64,000 nt of DNA from RPQJ01 sp052035645 (GTDB lineage: Bacteria > Pseudomonadota > Gammaproteobacteria > Steroidobacterales > Steroidobacteraceae), in contig JBPOHK010000027.1 of the NCBI GenBank assembly GCA_052035645.1, positions 124,001-188,000 of the forward strand. The letters run 5' to 3'. The position numbers were made by a program, and so were the translations under genes. Shown in pieces: positions 1-7,790 of this stretch; positions within the stretch are counted from its first letter, which is position 1; each line of letters opens with the position of its first letter. Below the pieces are notes generated by a model that was not told the DNA's origin, did not search any database, and was given only the letters and a program-made list of their open reading frames with translations.

Positions 1-295
1 CCACGCCGCGCAGCGACGTGGGCGAGAGCTTGACGTCGCCGAAGTTGCCGTAATTGAGGCCCGGCGCGCGCAGCGCGATGTCGGTCATGTCCTTCATGCC
101 GAGCTTCTCGATCGTGGCCGAGCTGAAGGCCGTGATCGAGATCGGCGTCTCCTGGATGTTCTCGGCCACCTTGCGCGCGGTGACCACGATCTCCTCCAGG
201 CCGCCGCCCGAACCGGGCTCGGCATCGGCGAGCGCGGAGCCCGCGGCGAGCGCCAGGATCCCGGACACTGCAATCTTCAGTACATCGTTCCGCAT
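1..295 (-). CDS. TonB-dependent outer-membrane receptor, N-terminal part (cut by window edge)
   Basis: The frame reads into the window edge; 98 residues are visible from the ATG at 295. It opens with a Sec signal peptide (MRNDVLKIAVSGILALAAGSALA), followed by the TonB-box/plug start EEIVVTARKVAENIQETPIS and the plug segment IALRAPGLNYGNFGD...SLRGV. This is the hallmark N-terminus of the TonB receptors that import sugars, aromatics or other large substrates in Xanthomonas/Steroidobacter-type bacteria. The barrel lies outside the window, so the substrate cannot be judged. It points the same way as the MaoC-like gene upstream, 70 bp away, and may share its promoter. Confidence 0.9.
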   Translation of the reverse strand, partial: MRNDVLKIAVSGILALAAGSALADAEPGSGGGLEEIVVTARKVAENIQETPISITAFSSATIEKLGMKDMTDIALRAPGLNYGNFGDVKLSPTSLRGV

Positions 296-365
296 GTTCG
301 TCCCCCAGACGGAAAGCAGGAATTTGAACCGTTTCGTCGTCGTCCGCGCCCTTCGGGCGCCGGCT

Positions 366-854
366 TCATTCTTCGGGCGGCACCCAGACCGACAGCCACT
401 GCGCGACCAGGGCCGGCCGCTCCTCGCCCTCGATCTCGATCACGCAGTCGAAGGTGGAGACGAGGCGGTCGCGCTCGTCGCGCAGGCGCTTCGCGAGCTT
501 GAACACGCCGCGCACCCGGCTGCCGACCCGCACCGGCGCAACGAGGCGCAGGCGGTCGAAGCCGTAGTTCAGGTAGTAGCCCTGGTGGTGGGCGTCGCGC
601 ACCGGGTCGGTGCCCATTGCGTCGTGCAGCAGGTGGGTGAGCAGGGACATCGTCAGGAACCCGAAGGCGATGGTGCCGCCGAACGGCCCGTTCGACTTCG
701 CCCACTCCGGGTCGACGTGCATCGGGTCCGGGTCGAGCGTCGCCGCGCCGAAGCGGTCGATCATCGGCTGGTCGACGGTCAGCCAGCGCGAGGTCCCGAC
801 CAGCGAGCCCGCCTCCATCGCTTCCAGCGCCACTGCCACCTTGGACTTGGACAC
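366..854 (-). CDS. MaoC-like dehydratase / enoyl-CoA hydratase (hotdog fold)
   Basis: 162 residues. The segment RFGAATLDPDPMHVDPEWA followed by GPFGGTIAFGFLTMSLL is the MaoC/NodN signature: D-x2-H for the catalytic Asp/His, then the G-x-I-A-x-G loop. It predicts hydration of an enoyl-CoA in fatty-acid, steroid-side-chain or similar beta-oxidation. The length is typical of single-domain MaoC proteins. I place the start at GTG 854 because a purine-rich AGGCAGGGGG lies just upstream; an ATG at 956 would add 34 unrelated residues that run across the divergent promoter. The gene is divergent from a TetR regulator, and the 879-896 palindrome lies between them, so control by that regulator is likely. 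Substrate unknown. Confidence 0.85.
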   Translation of the reverse strand: MSKSKVAVALEAMEAGSLVGTSRWLTVDQPMIDRFGAATLDPDPMHVDPEWAKSNGPFGGTIAFGFLTMSLLTHLLHDAMGTDPVRDAHHQGYYLNYGFDRLRLVAPVRVGSRVRGVFKLAKRLRDERDRLVSTFDCVIEIEGEERPALVAQWLSVWVPPEE

Positions 855-878
855 CCTGCACCCCCTGCCTCGTTCATT

Positions 879-896
879 ATTGAGGTTGATCTCAAT
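879..896. promoter_or_regulatory. Palindromic operator candidate ATTGAG-N6-CTCAAT
   Basis: Six-bp perfect inverted arms (879-884 and 891-896) around a 6-bp centre lie in the only AT-rich patch of the divergent intergenic region between the MaoC-like gene (start 854) and the TetR gene (start 955). Position and symmetry fit a binding site for the adjacent TetR protein that controls both genes. Binding is inferred, not shown. Confidence 0.5.
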
Positions 897-954
897 TTTG
901 TTTTTCGTCAAGACGGGGCTGGAGTGGCGCCCGGGAACCGCCCAAAATAGGTGC

Positions 955-1725
955 ATGTTGCTTTCCTACATCGACCACCTCGAGGAGCAGCTGCGGACCG
1001 CCCCGCCCAGGCAGAAGGGCCTGCGCACCCGCCAGCGCCTCAAGATCGCCACGGCCCGCATCCTCGCCCGCGACGGCTACCACGCCATGCGCGTGTCCGA
1101 CATCTCGGCGCGGGCGCGGCTCGCGGAAGGCTCGTTCTACGTCTACTTCAAGGACAAGACCGACGCCGCCCTCACCGTCCTGTCGGAGCTGCTGGAGGAG
1201 TTCCTGAACCTCGGCGGCCACCCGCAGCCGGGCGAGCGCAGCCAGTTCGAGGCCATCCGCGACGGGAACCGGCGCTGGATCGCGGTGTGCCGCGCCAACG
1301 CCGGGCTGATGCGCTGCATCCTGCAGCTAGGGGACGAGGATCCGCGACTGGCCGAACTCGCACAGCGCGGCAACGCCGTGTGGTACCAGCGGGTGGCGGC
1401 GAGCAGCACGCGCCGGCGCGGCCTGCGCTCGACCACCAACGCCTCGCTGTTCGCGTGCTACATGCTCGGCAGCATGATGGACGAGCTGGTGCGCAAGCTG
1501 ATCATCTACCCCGATCCGCACTTTCACACACTGCTGAAGCAGATCGGCGCGGCCGACGACGAGACGGTGGCCGACGCCGCGAGCGTGATCTTCCTGCACG
1601 TGCTGAACCCGGGCGCGCCGGTGCCGCCGGGACTGCCCAAGGCCGCGGCCGAGCTCGCGAACTGGCTGACGATGCCGGCGGAGCGGCCGCAGGCGGTGCG
1701 GGGCGCGAAGCGCGTTCGCGCCTGA
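955..1725 (+). CDS. TetR/AcrR family transcriptional regulator
   Basis: 256 residues from ATG 955. The N-terminal domain carries a TetR helix-turn-helix (about residues 28-75: RQRLKIATARILARDGYHAM, then RVSDISARARLAEGSFYVYF and KDKTD), with the canonical GSFYVYFKDK recognition-helix end. The C-terminal ligand domain matches nothing I recognise; the length is slightly above the usual 190-220 because of a Pro/Ala/Arg-rich tail. It is divergent from the MaoC-like gene over a shared 100-bp region with an inverted repeat. It probably represses that gene, and perhaps the TonB receptor beyond it, in response to an acyl-CoA or a hydrophobic substrate. Upstream in-frame codons run antisense through the MaoC gene and are not used. 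Confidence 0.88.
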   Translation: MLLSYIDHLEEQLRTAPPRQKGLRTRQRLKIATARILARDGYHAMRVSDISARARLAEGSFYVYFKDKTDAALTVLSELLEEFLNLGGHPQPGERSQFEAIRDGNRRWIAVCRANAGLMRCILQLGDEDPRLAELAQRGNAVWYQRVAASSTRRRGLRSTTNASLFACYMLGSMMDELVRKLIIYPDPHFHTLLKQIGAADDETVADAASVIFLHVLNPGAPVPPGLPKAAAELANWLTMPAERPQAVRGAKRVRA

Positions 1726-1836
1726 CGGGGCGCGGCCATCGGGCCGGGCTGCACGTGCGGCCCGTCGAAGGCAATGGCCTTGCTGCGGCACTGCCAGTAC
1801 CATCCTGGACACGAGTGCCGCCGCAGGAGAACACGG

Positions 1837-2325
1837 ATGTCGAAGGCCCGCTTGAAGACGTCGTTCGTTGCGGCGGTCCTCGCCGCGTCAGTGGCCGCGA
1901 ACGCCGGGACCATCAAGGTCGACCCAGGCCGCCTTTACTCCAAGACCAGCGTGCAGTTCCTTACTGTGCTGCACAACGTGACGTCGCTGACCACGCCCTC
2001 GGTGCTGAAGGACGGAATCGCCGAGATCGTGTTCTTCCCGAGCCCGGAAGCCGCTTCCCTGCGCATGATCTTCCCGGACCTGCGCAGAAAGCTCACCTTC
2101 GACTGCAGGGTCGCCAATGTCCGGGCCTTCGAAGTGATCGCCGTGGATTCGCGAAACGGGGGCGTCACGCCGATCCAGTCGGCGGTCTCGTCGAAAGCCG
2201 ATGGCCTGCACCTCGAGTTCGTCGTCCCGAAGCCGGCCACGAAGAGCAACCTGATGGACGTCCAGATCGCACCGTTGGACCGGAACTCGTTCTGGACGTT
2301 CAGCGACTGCGCGATCCGCTACTGA
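1837..2325 (+). CDS. Small secreted protein of unknown function
   Basis: 162 residues from ATG 1837, chosen because AGGAGA sits 7 bp upstream and a clean signal peptide (MSKARLKTSFVAAVLAASVAANA) starts there. The mature part is beta-rich (TIKVDPGRLY..., EIVFFPSPEAASLRMIFPDL) and has two cysteines, in TFDCRV and FSDCAIRY at the C-terminus, that could form one disulfide in the periplasm. I do not recognise a family. No operon partner: it stands alone between the TetR gene and convergent genes. Confidence 0.7.
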   Translation: MSKARLKTSFVAAVLAASVAANAGTIKVDPGRLYSKTSVQFLTVLHNVTSLTTPSVLKDGIAEIVFFPSPEAASLRMIFPDLRRKLTFDCRVANVRAFEVIAVDSRNGGVTPIQSAVSSKADGLHLEFVVPKPATKSNLMDVQIAPLDRNSFWTFSDCAIRY

Positions 2326-2367
2326 CGGAACATCGGCGCCGGTCCGGGTCGGACCGGCAGCCGTCCA

Positions 2368-2655
2368 TCACCCGCCCGACGCCTGCTGCCGCACCGCCTG
2401 CATCTCTCGTTCCTCGATCGGCCACATCGCCTCGACCAGTTCGGCGAGCTGGTCGTCGGTGAGGCCGGGCCGCAGGTCGAGCAGCGCCGCCGCGATCGGC
2501 AGGCGCAGGTCGCGCCACGGCGCCCCGGCCTCGTACAGTCTCAGGGCAGCGCGCGCCATCGCCCCCTGCCAGCGGGCGGTGGTGCGCGTCCCCTCGGCGG
2601 TCCGCCGGACCAGCCCGTCGGCCTCGAGCCGGGCCAACGGGCGGGTGTCGTCCAT
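2368..2655 (-). CDS. Small winged-helix-like hypothetical protein
   Basis: 95 residues. The opening RPLARLEADGLVRRTAEGTR resembles the recognition helix plus wing of MarR/PadR-type DNA-binding proteins, so this may be a truncated or minimal transcription regulator. The rest is helical (LTDDQLAELVEAMWPIEERE). It lies 15 bp downstream of the CxxC protein gene on the same strand and is probably co-transcribed. The assignment is weak, as no full HTH precedes the wing. Confidence 0.5.
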   Translation of the reverse strand: MDDTRPLARLEADGLVRRTAEGTRTTARWQGAMARAALRLYEAGAPWRDLRLPIAAALLDLRPGLTDDQLAELVEAMWPIEEREMQAVRQQASGG

Positions 2656-2670
2656 GGCGGGCGGACGCGG

Positions 2671-3105
2671 CTAGTGCGCCGGGGCCTGCAGCGGCTGCGT
2701 GGCCCGGCCGGCCGGCTGGTGCTGGCGCACCCAGGCGATCATGTCGAGCGTCTGGTGCCGGAACTCCTCGTAGTCTTCCTGCATCGCGTTCAGGAAGGTG
2801 CTCGCGTTCATCGTGTGCCCGGCCATCGCCGCCGCCTCGGCGATCTCCTGGTCGGTGGCGCCGAACAGTCGTGCCGCCTCCGTGTGGAACAGCGTGCAGT
2901 AGCGGCAGCGCGTCGCACCCGAGACCGCGATCCCGATCAGTTCCTTGGTCTTGTTGGGGAGCGCCGTCTCGGCGAGCTCGAAGTCGCGCATCGTGGACCA
3001 GAAGCCGGCGAGCGTGCTCTCCGGCAGTTCGCGCACCCAGTGCGGCACCTGGCCGAACATGTTCTCGATTTCGCTGTGAATCGCCTTCACGGTCGTCATC
3101 GTCAT
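2671..3105 (-). CDS. Carboxymuconolactone decarboxylase-like / AhpD-like CxxC protein
   Basis: 144 residues. The motif ATRCRYCTLFHTEAAR (C67-x2-C70 ... H74) with KTKELIGIAVSGAT in front is the CMD/AhpD core. Proteins with the CxxC-x3-H pattern act as thiol reductants of peroxides or as redox partners rather than true decarboxylases. The family fold is an all-helical oligomer in the cytoplasm. A strong GGAGGTGGAG lies directly before ATG 3105. The winged-helix-like ORF follows 15 bp later. Confidence 0.8.
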   Translation of the reverse strand: MTMTTVKAIHSEIENMFGQVPHWVRELPESTLAGFWSTMRDFELAETALPNKTKELIGIAVSGATRCRYCTLFHTEAARLFGATDQEIAEAAAMAGHTMNASTFLNAMQEDYEEFRHQTLDMIAWVRQHQPAGRATQPLQAPAH

Positions 3106-3195
3106 GCTCCACCTCCGTCTCGCGTCCGCCCAGGCAAGCCAGACCTGGCACGTCGATGAGCGGACTTCAGCGAGCCCTTGAAGGCAGCGGAGTTT

Positions 3196-3219
3196 ACTCC
3201 CGCACGCGCACGCGGGAGT
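3196..3219. other. Perfect GC-rich hairpin in intergenic DNA
   Basis: ACTCCCGC at 3196-3203 and GCGGGAGT at 3212-3219 pair over an 8-nt loop. It lies in the 242-bp gap between the GST gene (ends 3348, minus strand) and the CxxC gene (start 3105, minus strand). No T-run follows on either strand, so it is not a clear intrinsic terminator. The rest of this gap shows nothing else. Confidence 0.35.
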
Positions 3220-3347
3220 CGACGAAAGATGATGCGCGGCAACACGCGCGTGCCCCCGCGATTCGTCGGCGTTCGGCCAGCGACCCGAACACCGACGCGC
3301 TCATGGAGCGATGGCGTGAATGCTGACGAAGCCGGACCGGCGCGGCG

Positions 3348-3956
3348 CTACTTCTTCGCGTACCAGGCCTTCACGCCCGTGTGTTCCTTCACGGCCTCGT
3401 ACACGCCCATCAGCTTCGGGTAGTCGGCGAAGATCGTCGCGGGGATGTAATCGACCACGCCCCCGATGAACCAGCGCACGGCCATGTGCAACTTGAGGTC
3501 GACCACGTTCGGCTTCGCGCCCGCGAAGAACGGGCCGCCGGGGATGTTGCGCTCGGTGGCCTGGGCCCAGGCCGGCAGGTAGTCCGCGACCAGCGCTTCG
3601 CGCGCGGCCTTCTTCTCGGGCTCGGCCATGCGGATCGTCGGCGAGACGCGCGCGCGCAGGTCCTCGACGTGGGCCATCATGCCTTCGTGCTGCGCGGCGG
3701 CCAGCGCATCCGTCGGGTGCAGTCCGTGGCTGCGGCCGATGAACACGAGCATCGCGTTGGTCTGTGCGAGCGTGATGCCGTTCGGCAGCTCGAGCACCGG
3801 CAGGCTGCCGTAGGGCGTCTTCGGCTTGAGGGCCGGCCAGTCCGCGCCCGAGATGCGCACGTCCTCGAAATCCACGCCCGCCAGCGTGAGGGCGAGGCGG
3901 CACTCTTCACCCCGGCTGACCGGGGCATCGAAATAGACGAGTCTGGGTTTGTTCAT
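3348..3956 (-). CDS. Glutathione S-transferase family protein
   Basis: 202 residues from ATG 3956 (MNKPRLVYF). The N-terminal thioredoxin-like domain shows the RLVYFDAPVSRGEECRLAL start and KTPYGSLPVLEL with the cis-Pro VLEL and QTNAML glutathione contacts. The C-terminal helical domain ends KEHTGVKAWYAKK. The Tyr near residue 8 and the -RGE- helix resemble sigma/nu-like classes. It would conjugate or reduce electrophiles with glutathione in the cytosol. It is transcribed alone. Confidence 0.87.
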   Translation of the reverse strand: MNKPRLVYFDAPVSRGEECRLALTLAGVDFEDVRISGADWPALKPKTPYGSLPVLELPNGITLAQTNAMLVFIGRSHGLHPTDALAAAQHEGMMAHVEDLRARVSPTIRMAEPEKKAAREALVADYLPAWAQATERNIPGGPFFAGAKPNVVDLKLHMAVRWFIGGVVDYIPATIFADYPKLMGVYEAVKEHTGVKAWYAKK

Positions 3957-3998
3957 GGGGCGCGAGGATAGCATCGCGCGGGGCCGACGGCGCCCCGC

Positions 3999-4394
3999 CT
4001 ACGCAAGCCGGGCTCCGTGTTCGCTCAGCAGCTCGCGCAGCACCGACCGGTGACAGCGCGACTCGTCGGCGCAGTAGCAGCCGACCGAGAAGTCGGCCGT
4101 GTGCGAGAGCGCTGCGAGCGTGGCCAGCAGGGCCCTCGCGTCGGGCGATTTCATCTCGGCCCGGTAGCGGCGGACGAAGGACTTCCAGGCTTTCTCGGTG
4201 CCCTCCTCGATCGCGGCGTGGGCGGACTTGAGCAGGGCCTCGCTCGGGGCGAGGTTCGGCAGCCAGACGTCGTAGATGTTGCGACGGGCGTATTCGCCCT
4301 TGGGCACACCGCGCGGCGGCCGGCGGACCGTGCCGATGCGCAGGCCCTCGCCGGGGAGGCGTTCGCTGCCGAGGCGGACGATGCGGAGCGTCAT
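3999..4394 (-). CDS. DUF488 family protein (YeaO-like)
   Basis: 131 residues from ATG 4394 (MTLRIVRLGSER). Signature pieces are EGLRIGTVRRPPRGVPK near the start, YDVWLPNLAPS, and the C-terminal HTADFSVGCYCADESRCHRSVLRELL. The last contains the conserved CYC...CHR cluster of DUF488 proteins, which may bind metal. The biochemical role of the family is unknown. It follows the phosphoglucomutase gene on the same strand after 70 bp and could be in its transcript. Confidence 0.8.
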   Translation of the reverse strand: MTLRIVRLGSERLPGEGLRIGTVRRPPRGVPKGEYARRNIYDVWLPNLAPSEALLKSAHAAIEEGTEKAWKSFVRRYRAEMKSPDARALLATLAALSHTADFSVGCYCADESRCHRSVLRELLSEHGARLA

Positions 4395-4464
4395 GCGGTC
4401 ACTCCCTTGCCGGGCGGCCCGGCCGAGTCGTGTCACTCGCTCGACGCGAAGGATACTCCGCCCG

Positions 4465-6126
4465 TCACCCCAGCGCCGCGGTGACGATCGCCTGCGCTTC
4501 CTGCTGGATGCGCTTCAGGTGGTCCTCGCCGAGATCGCTCTCGGCGTAAATCTTGTAGACGTCCTCGGTGCCCGACGGTCGCGCCGCGAACCAGCCGTGC
4601 GCCGTCACGACCTTGAGTCCACCGATTGCCGCGCCGTTGCCGGGCGCTGCGGTGAGCGTGGCCTCGATCGGTTCGCCGGCGAGCTCGCGCGACGTGACCT
4701 GCTCGGGCGTGAGCTTCGACAACCGCGCTTTCTGCGCCGGCGTGGCGGGCGCATCGATGCGCTCGAACAGCGGTGCGCCAAATTCCTCGGTGAGTGCGCG
4801 GTAGTGCTCGCCCGGATCGCGCCCGGTACGCGCCGTCATCTCGGCCGCGAGCAGCGCCGGCGCGAGGCCGTCCTTGTCGGTGGTCCACACGCCGCCGTCG
4901 CGACGGAGGAAGGACGCGCCCGCGCTCTCCTCGCCCACGAATCCCAGCGAGCCGTCCACGAGGCCGTCCACGAACCACTTGAACCCGACCGGCACCTCGT
5001 AAAGCCGGCGCTTCAGTCGCGCGGCCACGCGATCGATCATGCGACTGCTGACCGCGGTCTTGCCGATGCCCGCGCCCGCCGGCCAGCCCGGCCGGTGGCG
5101 GAACAGGTCGTCGATGCACACCGCGAGATAGTGGTTGGGCGGCAGCAGGCCCGCGCTGCGCGTGACGATGCCGTGGCGATCGTGGTCGGTGTCGCAGGCG
5201 AACGCGATGTCGAAGCGGTCCTTCAGGTCGATCAGGCTGCGCATGGCGTCGGCCGACGACGGGTCCATGCGGATCTTGCCGTCCCAGTCGAGCGTCATGA
5301 AACGGAAGGTGGGGTCGACGCCCGGGTTCACGACGGTGAGGTCGAGCCCGTAGCGCTCGGCGATGGCGGGCCAGTAGTGCACGCCCGCGCCCCCGAGCGG
5401 ATCGACGCCGAGGCGCAGGCCGCTGGCGCGGATCACGTCGAGGTCGATGACGCTCTTGAGATCATCGACGTAGGCGGTGAGGAAGTCGTGGCGCTGCGTC
5501 GTCGAGGCCGCGAGTGCCTGGGCAAACGTCACGCGCTTCACACCGGCGAGCTTCACCTCGAGCAGGCGGTTGGCCTCGTTCTCGATCGCGCGGGTGACCT
5601 GCGTGTCGGCCGGCCCGCCGTTCGGCGGGTTGTACTTGAAGCCGCCGCTGTCGGGCGGGTTGTGTGAGGGCGTGATGACGATGCCGTCCGCGAGGCCGGA
5701 CGTGCGCCCGCGGTTGTGGACGAGGATCGCGTGCGAGAGCGCGGGCGTGGGCGTGTACTCGTCGTGTGCGGCGATGCGCACCTCGACGCCGTTGGCTGCC
5801 AGCACTTCGAGTGCCGACGCGAAGGCTGGCGCCGACAGCGCGTGCGTGTCGAAACCGAGGAACAGCGGGCCGTCGATGCCCTGCTGCCGGCGATGGCCGC
5901 AGATCGCCTGCGTGATCGCGAGCACGTGGTCTTCGTTGAAGGCGTCCGCGAAGGACGAGCCGCGGTGGCCCGAGGTGCCGAACGCGACGCGCTGCGAGGC
6001 GACCTGGGGATCGGGATGGCCGGTGTAGTAGGCGCTGACGAGGCGCGGCACGTCGACGAGCAGTTCAGAAGGCGCGCGTTGCCCGGGCACCGGCGTGGCG
6101 CTCGGGCGGGGGACGTTCGTGCTCAC
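4465..6126 (-). CDS. pgm: Phosphoglucomutase (alpha-D-glucose phosphate specific)
   Basis: 553 residues from GTG 6126; GGAGG lies 5 nt upstream and fixes this start over an ATG 14 codons earlier. It interconverts glucose 1-phosphate and glucose 6-phosphate in glycogen, trehalose and nucleotide-sugar metabolism. The catalytic phosphoserine is in TPSHNPPDSGG (S154), the Mg site is CDTDHDRHG (D312, D314, D316), the substrate loop is GEESAGAS and the C-terminal phosphate site is RPSGTEDVYKIY. Length and the whole four-domain layout fit the bacterial Pgm family. In the context of glucan degradation at 54-64 kb it could take up Glc-1-P released by a GH94 phosphorylase, although it is a housekeeping enzyme. 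Confidence 0.95.
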   Translation of the reverse strand: MSTNVPRPSATPVPGQRAPSELLVDVPRLVSAYYTGHPDPQVASQRVAFGTSGHRGSSFADAFNEDHVLAITQAICGHRRQQGIDGPLFLGFDTHALSAPAFASALEVLAANGVEVRIAAHDEYTPTPALSHAILVHNRGRTSGLADGIVITPSHNPPDSGGFKYNPPNGGPADTQVTRAIENEANRLLEVKLAGVKRVTFAQALAASTTQRHDFLTAYVDDLKSVIDLDVIRASGLRLGVDPLGGAGVHYWPAIAERYGLDLTVVNPGVDPTFRFMTLDWDGKIRMDPSSADAMRSLIDLKDRFDIAFACDTDHDRHGIVTRSAGLLPPNHYLAVCIDDLFRHRPGWPAGAGIGKTAVSSRMIDRVAARLKRRLYEVPVGFKWFVDGLVDGSLGFVGEESAGASFLRRDGGVWTTDKDGLAPALLAAEMTARTGRDPGEHYRALTEEFGAPLFERIDAPATPAQKARLSKLTPEQVTSRELAGEPIEATLTAAPGNGAAIGGLKVVTAHGWFAARPSGTEDVYKIYAESDLGEDHLKRIQQEAQAIVTAALG

Positions 6127-6273
6127 CAGACCTCCGGGGAGGGGAGACTGCGGGGGTGAGGGAAGCATAGCGCGAATGGAGCGGCTATCCAGCCGCGCAC
6201 CGGGTTGGTGCGGTCGGGCAACAAAGTGGGCTAGCCCAATTCGCTTCCGTCGATGAGCTACTGGTTCGGCGAC

Positions 6274-6900
6274 TTACCGACCGCACCCCAGCTGATAGCG
6301 CTCGTTCTTGAGCCGGTGCCATTCGCCGCGCAGGTAGTTGCCCTCGTATGTCGTGTAGGGGTGGCGCATACGGGAGTTGATGCGGTCGATCGCGTCGTCG
6401 ATGGCCTTGCAGCGGGCCGCGGTCCTGTCAGGCTCGTCCACCGTACCCGCGTGGTACGAAGTCGATGGCTGAGAGTCGCGTGGCACTGAGGAGGCCGACC
6501 CGGTCACCGAGCTCTGGCGTGCCGCCATTGCATCGCGTGCGGCCGGTTGGTCGATCGTCAGCGTGCGTACCTCCGCGTCGGCGCCACACGGACGGTCGGA
6601 CACGATACGTTGGCCGTCGACGGTGCACTCGTACACACCGACCTGGGTTTCGTACGCGCCGGAAGGTCGCGAAGGGCCGCGCTGGTCCGAAGGCGCGCGG
6701 ATCACCGTCGGGGGCGACTCGACGATGGTGGTGGTCTCCGAGCTGTTGTCTGGCTCTTGCGAACCGATGGTCGTTCCAGCGTCTCGGCCAAAATACTGCA
6801 TGAACGCGAAGAAGCCAGCCGCCACCGCCGCACCGATCAGTACTGCTCGGCCCGTTCGGTGGGAGGCATCCCGTTCAATTGAGCACCAATCGTTGCGCAT
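6274..6900 (-). CDS. Membrane-anchored protein with DUF4124-like segment
   Basis: 208 residues. One transmembrane segment lies near the N-terminus (about residues 18-36: AVLIGAAVAAGFFAFMQYF), followed by a polar Ser/Thr/Pro-rich linker. A segment VYECTVDGQRIVSDRPCG then recalls the DUF4124 pattern (VYKC...G...YSD.PC), with two cysteines. The C-terminus is charged and helical and ends with a third cysteine near the end. Function unknown; probably periplasmic. It sits directly downstream of the NYN gene (50 bp) at the left edge of the lower-GC island, and may be part of it. Confidence 0.65.
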   Translation of the reverse strand: MRNDWCSIERDASHRTGRAVLIGAAVAAGFFAFMQYFGRDAGTTIGSQEPDNSSETTTIVESPPTVIRAPSDQRGPSRPSGAYETQVGVYECTVDGQRIVSDRPCGADAEVRTLTIDQPAARDAMAARQSSVTGSASSVPRDSQPSTSYHAGTVDEPDRTAARCKAIDDAIDRINSRMRHPYTTYEGNYLRGEWHRLKNERYQLGCGR

Positions 6901-6949
6901 GCCGGCGCTTGACCTGCCTCCAATGCAGTACCAACCGCGGCTCTCCGAG

Positions 6950-7735
6950 CTACCGCAAACGACACTCCTGATCGTGCTGTCCTTTTCTGGCCTCCAGAAT
7001 GTCGTCGTACTTCTTCAGCAACTCCGAAAAGGTCCTAGCTCCATAGGTCTGTTCGTCAAACGTGGGATCGAGGCGAACGACCATAGGACGAATTGCTGAC
7101 TTGAGCACCCAAGGCTCACCTTTGTTCGCGGACAGCCGGTTAACCGCGCGACGAATCAGGTCCCTAGCATCCGGGGCAGCAGGTGGCGACTGGGTCTGCT
7201 CTCGATCCTCAACCGGCGGGGGCGACTCGCCGGACGCCAGACGCTCGTAGAAGCGAAACTCATGACAGCTTCGGGCCCAGTGCTTGTTTGTCGCAGCCTC
7301 GATGCCCACGCCGACGAGATTGCGCCCAGCGGCCTTGATCTTTTGCGAGACGGGCAGGAAGTCACTATCCGCGCCGATAATCACGATAGTTGTCACATGC
7401 GGAAATCGAATCATGTCTTCCGTCGCGTCTAGGCAGAGCTTGATGTCAGCTCCGTTCTTCGCAGCGGCGCCAGGCGGGAACAACTGGATCAGTTCGACGG
7501 CATTCTGTAGCAGGGCCTCCCGATACCGCGAAAACCACTGCCAGTTCCCATATGCGCGATTAATCGCGATCGAACCGAACGATGCACAGAAATCCATGAG
7601 CGCCGCCACATCGACGACAGGATCCTGGTTCGTAAAGCGCGACTGCCGGTACGTCCCCTGCCCTTTCAGCTGATCAGTCAGACTGGCGTGAATGTTCTCG
7701 AAGTCCCAGTAAATCGCGACCGATGGTTGATCCAT
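6950..7735 (-). CDS. NYN-domain putative ribonuclease with C-terminal LOTUS/OST-HTH domain (copy 1)
   Basis: 261 residues. The NYN (PIN-like) domain spans about 5-165. The acidic residues expected to bind Mg are D11 and N14 in YWDFENIH, D97 and D103 in GADIKLCLDATEDM, and D123/D125 in VIIGADSDFLPV; AYGNWQWF is the usual middle strand. A Pro-rich linker (170-188) leads to an OST-HTH/LOTUS-type winged helix (about 190-248: DLIRRAVNRLSANKG...DPTFDEQTYGARTFSELLKKY) that may bind RNA. NYN-LOTUS proteins are thought to cut RNA. It lies 55 bp downstream of the helicase-nuclease gene on the same strand, the mirror image of the pair at 9953-12775. Base composition is less GC-rich than the flanks. Confidence 0.85.
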   Translation of the reverse strand: MDQPSVAIYWDFENIHASLTDQLKGQGTYRQSRFTNQDPVVDVAALMDFCASFGSIAINRAYGNWQWFSRYREALLQNAVELIQLFPPGAAAKNGADIKLCLDATEDMIRFPHVTTIVIIGADSDFLPVSQKIKAAGRNLVGVGIEAATNKHWARSCHEFRFYERLASGESPPPVEDREQTQSPPAAPDARDLIRRAVNRLSANKGEPWVLKSAIRPMVVRLDPTFDEQTYGARTFSELLKKYDDILEARKGQHDQECRLR

Positions 7736-7790
7736 GTCGACTCAATTCCTTTGGTTCGTCGGCCAACGGACGCTCACCGCTGCCTGACCT

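Noticed and set aside
3196..3219. Hairpin considered as a transcription terminator.
   Set aside because: No T-run follows on either strand and it is more than 120 bp from the nearest stop codon.
6181..6238. GCGGCT-N4-AGCCGC hairpin (6181-6196) and TGGGCTAGCCCA palindrome (6227-6238) at the left edge of the island, considered as an attachment site or terminator.
   Set aside because: No T-run, no matching copy at the island's right edge near 17.3 kb, and no integrase, so neither role can be supported.
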